Below the pieces are notes generated by a model. The model made no database searches. It saw nothing but the letters and a program-made list of their open reading frames with translations, and was not told the origin of the DNA. The position numbers were made by a program, and so were the translations under genes. A stretch of 5,433 nt of DNA, taken from assembly GCA_028293225.1 (NCBI GenBank), contig JAQGPE010000521.1:1-5433 (forward strand), in the 5' to 3' direction. Source of the stretch: Akkermansiaceae bacterium. GTDB lineage: Bacteria > Verrucomicrobiota > Verrucomicrobiia > Verrucomicrobiales > Akkermansiaceae. Positions 1 through 4,858 of this stretch are shown here, in pieces. Numbering within the stretch: position 1 is the stretch's first letter; each line of letters starts with the position of its first letter.

Positions 1-228
1 AAGCTGGCAGCGGATACGAAGGATGCGGAGGATGCCCAGAAGCTGCAGAAGATGGTGGATGGGATGCTGGCCTTTGCCGAGGTGAACAACTCGAAGCTGG
101 AGGGGCTGAACCTGGACTCGTCCGTGACGCTGGAGACGAATCCGGCCGGGCTGGCGGTGACGGCGGGGTTGCCGGTGGCGGAACTGCTTGGCCTGCTGGA
201 GCAGGCGGTGGGGCCGCAGAAGCATTGA
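1..228 (+). CDS. C-terminal end of an unrecognised protein (5' truncated by window edge)
   Basis: Frame 1 is open from the first base and ends at TGA 226-228, giving the last 75 residues of a protein whose start lies outside the window. The visible part begins with a charged helical stretch (KLAADTKDAEDAQKLQKMVD), then a small hydrophobic stretch (GMLAFAEV), a segment with alternating hydrophobic residues that looks like beta strands (SSVTLETNPAGLAVTAGLPV), and a final amphipathic helix (AELLGLLEQAVG). This helix-strand-helix ending resembles the C-termini of some uncharacterised exported proteins of Verrucomicrobiota and Planctomycetota, but I cannot name a family. The gene lies 25 nt upstream of the preferred sigma-factor start and on the same strand, so the two could be co-transcribed. 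No membrane segment or catalytic motif is visible. That it is coding is likely; its function is unknown. Confidence 0.7.
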   Translation, partial: KLAADTKDAEDAQKLQKMVDGMLAFAEVNNSKLEGLNLDSSVTLETNPAGLAVTAGLPVAELLGLLEQAVGPQKH

Positions 229-253
229 GCGGACGATCTCCAACCTTCTTTGT

Positions 254-886
254 TTGAACGCTGCATCCTCTTTCCCGGACGATGAGACCCTGCTCGCGCA
301 TGAGGCGCGGGCGGGGTCTGCGTCTGCGTTCGCGACGCTGGTGCACCGCTATCATGCCCGGGTATTCGGCTTTCTGCTCGCGCTGACGCGGCACCGGCAG
401 GATGCGGAGGATCTGACGCAGGAGACCTTTCTGCGGGCGTGGCGGAAGTTCGGACGCTACGATCCGGGGCAGCCGCTGCTGCCGTGGCTGTTCACGCTGG
501 CGAGGCGGCAGTCGATCGCGGCGCTGCGGAAAAAAAAGTCACGGCCGCTGCCGGAGGAGCTGCCCTTTCCGGCGGAGAGCGGGGAGACCGCCACGCCGGA
601 CGATGGGGTGTGGCTGTGGGAGGCGGCGCGGCGCGAGCTGTCGGCGGAGTCTTACAGTGCGCTGTGGCTGCACTACCGGCAGGAGCTGGCTCTGAAAGAG
701 GTGGCCAAAGTGCTGGGAAAGCGCGAAGGTGCGGTGAAAGTTCTGCTGCACCGGGCCCGGAAGACGTTGGCGGAGAGCCTGCGCGGGCGGAATGCCTTGT
801 CAGAGGCGAACGAACGGGAAGAAGGGGCGCCGGGCCATACCGCCACTCGCTCCCAAAATCATCATCATCATCTGCAACTGCCATGA
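254..886 (+). CDS. RNA polymerase sigma factor, sigma-70 family, ECF-like
   Basis: This is an alternative sigma factor that would direct core RNA polymerase to a specific promoter set. From the chosen start the protein has 210 residues. Region 2 spans about 24-93 and includes DAEDLTQETFLRAWRKF (50-66) and PWLFTLARR (77-85), the usual core-binding and -10 recognition signature. A variable linker follows, then region 4 at about 125-175 with a helix-turn-helix (LALKEVAKVLGKREGAVKVL) for -35 recognition. There is no sigma region 1.1 or 3, which matches the small ECF-type architecture. No ATG is available in frame. TTG 254 is preferred because it falls after the upstream stop and leaves a normal-length N-terminus before region 2. 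TTG 188 is the alternative but would overlap the upstream gene. No Shine-Dalgarno is visible for either. The C-terminal tail (about 178-210) is low complexity and ends in a four-histidine run. An A8 tract inside the gene (530-537) is a possible frameshift site. Family call is firm; start and regulon are uncertain. Confidence 0.9.
   Translation: MNAASSFPDDETLLAHEARAGSASAFATLVHRYHARVFGFLLALTRHRQDAEDLTQETFLRAWRKFGRYDPGQPLLPWLFTLARRQSIAALRKKKSRPLPEELPFPAESGETATPDDGVWLWEAARRELSAESYSALWLHYRQELALKEVAKVLGKREGAVKVLLHRARKTLAESLRGRNALSEANEREEGAPGHTATRSQNHHHHLQLP
532..575 (+). promoter_or_regulatory. Candidate -1 frameshift signal: A-AAA-AAG heptamer plus downstream stem-loop
   Basis: Positions 530-537 are eight A residues in an otherwise GC-rich gene, read in frame as CGG AAA AAA AAG (Arg-Lys-Lys-Lys). 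Positions 532-538 form A AAA AAG in the correct phase for tandem -1 slippage, the heptamer known from E. coli dnaX. Nine nucleotides downstream, CTGCCGG (548-554) can pair with CCGGCGG (569-575) in a 7-bp stem with one G-U pair and a 14-nt loop. A -1 shift enters frame 1 at 538, which has no stop until 1294-1296, the stop of the anti-sigma gene. A Shine-Dalgarno-like stimulator at the usual distance is not evident. Long open alternative frames are common in GC-rich DNA, so this is only a candidate. Confidence 0.3.
858..872 (+). repeat. (ATC)5 trinucleotide tandem repeat
   Basis: Five consecutive ATC units lie at the very end of the sigma gene, 10 nt before the anti-sigma ATG. In the sigma frame the tract encodes the four-His run near the C-terminus. 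Copy-number changes would alter the tail length and the distance to the coupled start without breaking the frame. Confidence 0.8.
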
Positions 887-1296
887 AGACGGAAAACGAG
901 CAGTATGAGGAAATCGGCGGGTTGCTGCGGTCTGCGCGCGGAGCGGAGGCAACGCCGCCACCGGGGCTGGAGGCGAGGATTTTGCGCCGGTTGAAGGAGG
1001 ACGGCCGGACCCGCGGAACGGGCTGGTGGAGTGGGTGGTGGCTGTTGCTGCCGGCGACGGGAGCGGCGGCGGTGCTGGTTTTACTGAGCGGGCCGCCGGC
1101 TGCGAAGACCGGACAGAAGACGGTGGCGGAGACGAAGGTCGAAGTGCCGGTGGTGGTGCGGGCGCCGGTGGAGTCGATGGCCGGCTTGCTGGAAGCGAAT
1201 CCGCTGAAGGTGGAGACGCTGGCGCTGGGGCGGGATGCGGACCGGGCGGAGGGGTTTCTCTGGGAATGCCTGCCTTCTTTCCGCGGGATGGATTAA
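883..1296 (+). CDS. Small single-pass membrane protein, probable anti-sigma factor
   Basis: ATG 883 overlaps the sigma-factor stop (ATGA, 883-886), so translation is probably coupled; no Shine-Dalgarno is visible. The product has 137 residues. A charged cytoplasmic N-terminal part contains PPPGLEARILRRLKED (25-40), a pattern often seen just before the membrane helix of small anti-sigma-like proteins. One hydrophobic segment follows at about 48-69 (rich in W, L, A and V), then an Ala/Val/Pro-rich external tail. The HxxxCxxC zinc motif of ZAS-type anti-sigma factors is absent; the only cysteine is C129 near the end. Its role as an anti-sigma regulator is inferred from position, overlap and topology, not from a recognised catalytic or binding domain. 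An alternative is a membrane protein of unknown function that is merely co-expressed with the sigma factor. Confidence 0.75.
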   Translation: MKTENEQYEEIGGLLRSARGAEATPPPGLEARILRRLKEDGRTRGTGWWSGWWLLLPATGAAAVLVLLSGPPAAKTGQKTVAETKVEVPVVVRAPVESMAGLLEANPLKVETLALGRDADRAEGFLWECLPSFRGMD

Positions 1297-1431
1297 AAGT
1301 GCAGCGGGGGCCGGAAATTTTCAGGAGGAGGGTGGGGCGGAGTTCTAAGAAGAGCGAGCGCGGCGGAGGCAAAGGGAAGAGGTGCGATGCCGGAACGCGC
1401 TCGTCGTGCGGCTTTCGCCGGTGTGCCTGGT

Positions 1432-1451
1432 CCTAGGCCTGGCGGCCTAGG
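1432..1451. terminator. Perfect 8-bp inverted repeat, possible bidirectional terminator
   Basis: CCTAGGCC (1432-1439) is repeated in inverted form as GGCCTAGG (1444-1451) around a 4-nt loop TGGC. It lies 135 nt after the anti-sigma stop and about 60 nt beyond the exonuclease stop on the other strand, a fitting place for a shared terminator. Neither side carries a T-run, so it is not a classic intrinsic terminator. It could instead be a protein-binding palindrome or an RNA-end-stabilising hairpin. Confidence 0.4.
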
Positions 1452-1464
1452 CTGGTATGGGGCC

Positions 1465-1477
1465 GCGCCTTTGGCGC
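1465..1477. terminator. Small perfect hairpin with 3-nt loop, possible exonuclease transcript end
   Basis: GCGCC (1465-1469) pairs with GGCGC (1473-1477) around the triloop TTT. It sits 32 nt downstream of the exonuclease stop when read on the minus strand. It lacks a T-rich tail, so a termination role is only suggested by position and by the second hairpin just beyond it. Confidence 0.3.
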
Positions 1478-1509
1478 TCTGGAGGGATCTGACCCGGGAT
1501 GGGAGCGGT

Positions 1510-2061
1510 CTAGATGGCGGATCGCTGGGCGCTGGCGTGGGCGCGGCGCATGCACTCCAGGAGCACGCGGCAGTCGCCGAGGGCGCGGTGCTCACCGCCG
1601 CCGGAAACGCGGAGGGCCTGGGCGAGCACGGGGAGTCCGTAGCCTTTGCGGGGCGGGAGGGTGCGCTTGAACCAGGGGATGGAGCATTCCAGCGGGAACT
1701 GGCGGGCCGGGGCCACCCGGGCGGCGGAGGCATTCAGGAAACCCCGGTCGAAGCGGGCGTTGTGGGCGAAGGCCGGGAGGTCGCCGAGGTAGTCGTGGAT
1801 TTCCTCCAACACGCCGGTCAGCGGGCGGCCGTGGGTGCGCAGCAGTGAATCGCTGATGCCGGTGAGGCGGGTGATGTGCCAGGGAACGGGCCGGGAGATG
1901 CGGACCAGGTGGCAGAGTTCGCCGGTGATGCGGAGGGATTCATCGACGCGGATCACGGCGATTTCCGTGATCTCGTCGGCGGCGGGGGAGAGGCCGGTGG
2001 TCTCGATGTCGACCACGCAGAAGGGAGCTCTGCCGACCGGGTGGGGAGGGGCGTGAGGCAT
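1510..2061 (-). CDS. DEDDh-family 3'-5' exonuclease (DnaQ/epsilon-like)
   Basis: The 183-residue product is a single exonuclease domain that removes nucleotides from 3' ends with two metal ions, as in DNA polymerase III epsilon and related nucleases. All five catalytic residues are visible: Exo I is VDIETTG (D18, E20), Exo II is AHNARFDRGFL (D105), and Exo III is EHRALGDCR (H158, D163), which puts it in the DEDDh subgroup. ITRLTGISDSLL (63-74) is the conserved segment typical of DnaQ-like proteins. There is no polymerase, BRCT, GIY-YIG or helicase extension, so it is a stand-alone nuclease; whether it proofreads, repairs or degrades RNA cannot be told. The start is ATG 2059-2061 (minus strand), 12 residues before the first beta strand; no Shine-Dalgarno is present. 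It lies downstream of prs on the same strand but beyond a strong hairpin. A TTGACC -35-like hexamer (2098-2093) lies just upstream, but a good -10 is lacking. Confidence 0.92.
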   Translation of the reverse strand: MPHAPPHPVGRAPFCVVDIETTGLSPAADEITEIAVIRVDESLRITGELCHLVRISRPVPWHITRLTGISDSLLRTHGRPLTGVLEEIHDYLGDLPAFAHNARFDRGFLNASAARVAPARQFPLECSIPWFKRTLPPRKGYGLPVLAQALRVSGGGEHRALGDCRVLLECMRRAHASAQRSAI

Positions 2062-2100
2062 CAGAGAAGCGCCAGGTGATTGCGGCTCCGCAGGTCAAGA

Positions 2101-2126
2101 AGGGGGACAGCAAGGAGTGTCCCCCT
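2101..2126 (-). terminator. Intrinsic terminator-like hairpin after prs
   Basis: A perfect 9-bp inverted repeat, AGGGGGACA (2101-2109) and TGTCCCCCT (2118-2126), encloses an 8-nt loop. It starts 6 nt after the prs stop codon. Read on the minus strand, the stem is followed by TCTTGACC, a short T-rich tail. Position and strength support a terminator for prs, perhaps leaky because the tail is weak. The palindrome could also be a member of a dispersed repeat family. Confidence 0.65.
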
Positions 2127-2132
2127 CCGGTC

Positions 2133-3059
2133 CTAGACTTCGAAGAGGGAGGTGACGGATGCGCCGTCGGCGATGCGGCGGATGGCTTCGCCGAGGAGCG
2201 GGGCGATGCCGACGGCGCGGACCTTCTCGCCGGTGGCCTGGGGGACGGAGTCGGTGGTGATGACTTCCTCGATCACGGAGTTGAGGATGCGTTCGCGGCC
2301 GAGGTCGCCGAGGACGGCGTGGGAGACGGCGGCGAAGACGCGGCGGGCGCCTTCCTTCTGGAGGATTTCCGCGGCGGCGCAGAGGGTGCCGGCGGTTTCG
2401 GTCATGTCATCGACGAGGAGGACATCGCGGCCGACGACGTCGCCGATGACGTTCATGGCCTCGACGCGGGTGGCGCTGATGCGGTGTTTCGCGACGATGG
2501 CGAGTTCGGCGCCGATGGCCTCCGAGTACGCGCGGGCCATTTTCACGCCGCCGACATCCGGGGAGACGACGGTGAGATTGGACGGGTCCGGGTGGCGTTC
2601 GCGGAGGTAGCCGATGAGGGCGGGCTTGGCGTAGAGATGGTCGACGGGGATGTCGAAGAAGCCCTGGATCTGCGGGGCGTGCAGGTCCATGGTCAGGACG
2701 CGGGCGACGCCGGCGGAGGTGAGCAGGTTCGCGACCAGCTTGGCGGTGATGGGGACGCGGGGCTGGTCCTTGCGGTCCTGGCGGGCGTAGCCGAAGAAGG
2801 GCATGACCGCGGTGATGCGCCCGGCGCTGGCGCGGCGGGCGGCGTCCACCATGATCAGCAGCTCCATGATATTGTGGTTGGTGGGCGGGCAGCTTGGCTG
2901 GATGATGAAGACGTCCGACCCGCGGATGTTTTCATTGATCTTCACGAAGGTTTCGCCGTCCGGAAACGCGGTCACATGGACGTCGGCGAGGGGGGTACCG
3001 ACGGCGGTGGCGATGCGCTCGGCGAGAGCGCGGTGGGCAGTTCCACTGATGAGTTTCAT
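2133..3059 (-). CDS. prs: Ribose-phosphate pyrophosphokinase (PRPP synthetase, class I)
   Basis: The cytoplasmic enzyme converts ribose 5-phosphate and ATP to phosphoribosyl pyrophosphate and AMP, feeding purine, pyrimidine, histidine, tryptophan and NAD synthesis. The 308-residue product is close to the usual length of about 315. FPDGET (32-37) and the ATP-site segment PFFGYARQDRK (87-97) are present. So are LHAPQIQGFFD with DHLYA (126-144), VVSPDVGGVKMA (164-175), the flexible-loop K191/R193 in AKHRIS, the PRPP loop VDDMTETAGT (216-225), and the typical end SVTSLFEV. The PRPP loop carries T220-E221 where many homologues have I-D; this is conservative. ATG 3057-3059 is chosen because it gives the canonical N-terminus; the frame is open further upstream, but those residues are not Prs-like. 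No Shine-Dalgarno is visible. In many bacteria prs precedes rplY and pth; here an exonuclease follows instead. It is transcribed divergently from the exosortase gene. Confidence 0.97.
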   Translation of the reverse strand: MKLISGTAHRALAERIATAVGTPLADVHVTAFPDGETFVKINENIRGSDVFIIQPSCPPTNHNIMELLIMVDAARRASAGRITAVMPFFGYARQDRKDQPRVPITAKLVANLLTSAGVARVLTMDLHAPQIQGFFDIPVDHLYAKPALIGYLRERHPDPSNLTVVSPDVGGVKMARAYSEAIGAELAIVAKHRISATRVEAMNVIGDVVGRDVLLVDDMTETAGTLCAAAEILQKEGARRVFAAVSHAVLGDLGRERILNSVIEEVITTDSVPQATGEKVRAVGIAPLLGEAIRRIADGASVTSLFEV

Positions 3060-3082
3060 GGTTAGGGAGCGGCGGAGGCGGG

Positions 3083-3111
3083 ATTGTTGACAGTCCCTAT
3101 CGAATCGGCAA
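3083..3111 (-). promoter_or_regulatory. Candidate sigma-70-type promoter for prs
   Basis: On the minus strand, TTGCCG (3111-3106, 4 of 6 to TTGACA) is followed after exactly 17 nt by AACAAT (3088-3083, 4 of 6 to TATAAT). Transcription would begin near 3076, leaving a leader of about 17 nt before the prs ATG. Matches are moderate and unsupported by experiment. Confidence 0.35.
3087..3092 (+). promoter_or_regulatory. Perfect TTGACA -35-like box upstream of the exosortase gene
   Basis: TTGACA matches the -35 consensus exactly and points toward the exosortase gene 40 nt downstream. However, the segment 16-18 nt further on (around 3109-3115, GC/AACCCT-like) is a poor -10. It overlaps the candidate prs -10 box on the other strand by two bases. 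It may be half of a promoter that needs an activator or an alternative sigma factor, or chance. Confidence 0.3.
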
Positions 3112-3131
3112 CCCTCCAAGCCGGACCCACC

Positions 3132-4094
3132 ATGGAAAGTTCCGGCAATACCACCCCTCCCGCCCGGGCTCATGCCGGACCGCCCTCCTGGATCGGACCG
3201 ATCCTGTGTGGCCTGGTGATCCTGTATTTCTACGGGATCGTTCCGGGCTTCGCCAAAAACCAGGTCTTTTCATCCCTGCGGTGGATGGTTTCGACGTGGA
3301 ACAAGGAGAATGACTACGAGCACGGCTACCTGGTCCTGCCGATCATGCTGGGGCTGGTGGTCTGGCAGTGGAAGAGGCTGAGGGCCAGTGTGGGCGCGGG
3401 CAGCTCATGGGGGCTGCCGGTGCTGTTCCTGGGGGTGCTGTTGTATGTGGCGGGGTTCCGCTGCGGGCAGGCGCGGCTGACGATCGGCGGCCTGCCGTTT
3501 GTGCTGTGGGGCAGTGCGCTGTTCCTATGGGGCTGGCAGACGGCAAAGCTGCTGCTGTTCCCGATTTTCTTTTTCTGGGTGGCGGTGCATGTGCCGCAGT
3601 TTTCGCAGGCGACGAACTTCCTGCAGATTTTATCGACGAAGCTGGCGCAGGCGGGCTGCAGCCTGTTCGGGGTGAAGACGCAGGTGCTGGGCACCCAGAT
3701 CTTTTCCGCCTCCGGCAAGTTCAAGCCGCTGGAGATCAATGAAGGCTGCGGCGGGATCCGCTCCCTGATGGCGCTGCTGATGATCTCGTCGGTCTGGGCT
3801 TACGTGGCGGACATTTCCCTGTGGAAGAAGGCGCTGCTGTGCCTGGCGGCGGTGCCGCTGGCGATCTTTGGCAACATGCTGCGGCTGACTTCGATCTTCG
3901 TCATTTCAGAGTACGGCAATGCCGATTTCGCCGCCGGGACGTGGCATGACTGGTCCGGCCTGGTGCTGTTCTATCCGATTTCCCTGATCCTGCTGCTCTT
4001 CGTCCACTCGGTGCTCGAAGGCGGCCTGCCGTGGAAGAAGCCGCGGAAGCGCGAAGTCAGCCAGGTGGTGGTCCGCCAGGTCGAAGCAAACTGA
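3132..4094 (+). CDS. Exosortase/archaeosortase family transpeptidase
   Basis: This polytopic inner-membrane cysteine enzyme belongs to the family that cleaves and processes C-terminal sorting tags (PEP-CTERM type) on exported proteins, commonly alongside exopolysaccharide genes. The 320-residue product has about eight hydrophobic segments, roughly at 20-40, 66-80, 93-109, 120-136, 138-153, 210-226, 232-250 and 274-293. The catalytic triad of the family is visible: C206 in NEGCGGIRS, R251 in FGNMLRLTS, and H272 in GTWHDWSG. The N-terminal YEHGYLVLP (62-70) also matches the family. The tail is basic (KKPRKR). ATG 3132 is chosen; TTG 3084 would add 16 residues and overlap the TTGACA box, so it is less likely. 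No Shine-Dalgarno is seen. The EpsI-like gene follows after 11 nt, so the two form an operon. No PEP-CTERM-type substrate is encoded in the window. I cannot assign a numbered exosortase subtype from sequence alone. Confidence 0.95.
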   Translation: MESSGNTTPPARAHAGPPSWIGPILCGLVILYFYGIVPGFAKNQVFSSLRWMVSTWNKENDYEHGYLVLPIMLGLVVWQWKRLRASVGAGSSWGLPVLFLGVLLYVAGFRCGQARLTIGGLPFVLWGSALFLWGWQTAKLLLFPIFFFWVAVHVPQFSQATNFLQILSTKLAQAGCSLFGVKTQVLGTQIFSASGKFKPLEINEGCGGIRSLMALLMISSVWAYVADISLWKKALLCLAAVPLAIFGNMLRLTSIFVISEYGNADFAAGTWHDWSGLVLFYPISLILLLFVHSVLEGGLPWKKPRKREVSQVVVRQVEAN

Positions 4095-4105
4095 ATACCG
4101 CCGCC

Positions 4106-4840
4106 ATGAAACGCTCCCTTCTCCTCGCCGGATTTCTGGCGGTCTGCATGTCGGCCATTTATGCGCTGCCTGCTCTGAAGATCACGCCGTCCGCGATGTC
4201 GACGGCGATCCCCGAGGAGGTCGCCCGATGGAAGACCTATCCTTATCAGCCGACGCAGAAAGAGCGGGACACGCTGGCTTCCGACACGGAGTTCTCGAAA
4301 GCTCACTGTGTCCTGCCGAGGTTTGAGGAAGCTTCCCTGATCACCGGCGAGTGCGCGAATGACTACGCCGACCTGTCGATCGTGCTCTCGGGTGAGGATC
4401 TCACCAACTCGATCCATCGCCCGGAGCGCTGCATGGAGGCCCAGGGTCACAAGATTCTCGAATCCTCTCCGGCCGAGATCGTGCTGCCTGACGGGAAAAG
4501 CGTGGCGACCCGCCGGCTGGTGTCCCTACTGGAAAGCACCGATCCGAAAAGCGGCCAGCACTTCAGCTTACGCTGCCTGACCTACTATTTCTTTGTGGGT
4601 CACGATCAGATCACGGCGAATCACTCCGCCCGCAACAACATCGACATGAAGGACCGCCTGATGAAGGGCGAGGCCCAGCACTGGGCCTACGTGCTGGTCA
4701 CGATGCCCTTTGCCGAAGGAGAGCAGATTCAACGCGGCGGTCCGCTGCTCAGTGTCGAGAACGCGGACAAGAAGGTTCAGTCGCTGCTCGGCGACCTGAC
4801 CGAAGACAGCATCAACTGGAAGATGATCGCGGCCCGCTGA
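4106..4840 (+). CDS. Exosortase-associated EpsI family protein
   Basis: The 244-residue product matches the EpsI/DUF3485-type partner of exosortases, which in many genomes is a separate gene just downstream or is fused to the exosortase C-terminus. It starts with a signal peptide or membrane anchor (positive MKR, hydrophobic 5-22), so the rest should face the periplasm. LAVC at 11-14 resembles a lipobox but has Val before Cys, so lipidation is doubtful. The family signature is SIHRPERCMEAQGHKI (102-117), with H104, P106, C109 and G114. Further conserved-looking parts are the R136-R137 pair, LTYYFFVG (158-165) and the S174/K182/D183/L185 region. ATG 4106 is chosen because it begins right at the signal sequence; the frame is open upstream inside the exosortase gene, but those residues are shadow sequence. 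Its biochemical role is not established; it is thought to act with the exosortase in surface-protein or exopolysaccharide export. Confidence 0.88.
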   Translation: MKRSLLLAGFLAVCMSAIYALPALKITPSAMSTAIPEEVARWKTYPYQPTQKERDTLASDTEFSKAHCVLPRFEEASLITGECANDYADLSIVLSGEDLTNSIHRPERCMEAQGHKILESSPAEIVLPDGKSVATRRLVSLLESTDPKSGQHFSLRCLTYYFFVGHDQITANHSARNNIDMKDRLMKGEAQHWAYVLVTMPFAEGEQIQRGGPLLSVENADKKVQSLLGDLTEDSINWKMIAAR

Positions 4841-4847
4841 GGCGGGC
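4832..4847 (+). terminator. Hairpin spanning the EpsI-like stop codon
   Basis: GCCCGC (4832-4837) and GCGGGC (4842-4847) form a perfect 6-bp GC stem with the tetraloop TGAG, which contains the TGA stop. A mildly T-rich stretch (ACTCTTCATCATTCATT) follows on the plus strand. With only 18 nt between the convergent genes, it is the best terminator candidate for the exosortase operon, though short. Confidence 0.4.
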
Positions 4848-4858
4848 GCCACTCTTCA

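Larger units (their letters stand above)
1297..1509. other. Non-coding gap between convergent genes
   Basis: This 213-bp stretch separates the end of the anti-sigma gene (+) from the end of the exonuclease gene (-). I see no convincing gene in it. It contains a GC-rich purine-biased first half and two perfect inverted repeats (1432-1451 and 1465-1477), annotated separately. A 22-codon frame from GTG 1382 to TAG 1448-1450 and the frame from ATG 1387 running into the exonuclease antisense are most likely chance openings. Confidence 0.7.

Noticed and set aside
180..185. GGAACT, resembling the -35 element of ECF-sigma promoters, upstream of the sigma gene
   Set aside because: It lies within the upstream coding region and no matching -10 element (CGTC or TCTAA-like) appears at 16-17 nt.
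439..882. Open frame 1 upstream of the anti-sigma ATG, giving a 285-residue reading
   Set aside because: It overlaps the well-supported sigma gene and reads as Ala/Gly/Arg-rich shadow sequence. It is kept only as the possible product of a -1 slip, not as an independent gene.
1382..1450. 22-codon frame from GTG 1382 with a hydrophobic end, stopping inside the 1432-1451 palindrome
   Set aside because: It is too short to support, with a non-ATG start and no conservation evidence.
1387..1848. Plus-strand frame from ATG 1387 with a purine-rich leader (GGGAAG 7 nt upstream)
   Set aside because: It runs antisense to the exonuclease gene, whose catalytic motifs are intact, and its composition is typical of a GC-rich shadow frame.
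2076..3065. Long plus-strand frame of 329 codons, rich in Asp/Gly/Ala
   Set aside because: It is the antisense shadow of prs, which has unmistakable PRPP-synthetase motifs.
3084..3131. Upstream TTG start adding 16 residues to the exosortase
   Set aside because: It would begin inside the promoter-like region, has no Shine-Dalgarno, and adds no family-like sequence; ATG 3132 is adequate.
4136..4150. Lipobox-like LAVC in the EpsI-like signal sequence
   Set aside because: The residue before Cys is Val rather than Gly/Ala/Ser, and hydrophobic sequence continues past the Cys, so a plain signal peptide or anchor is more likely.
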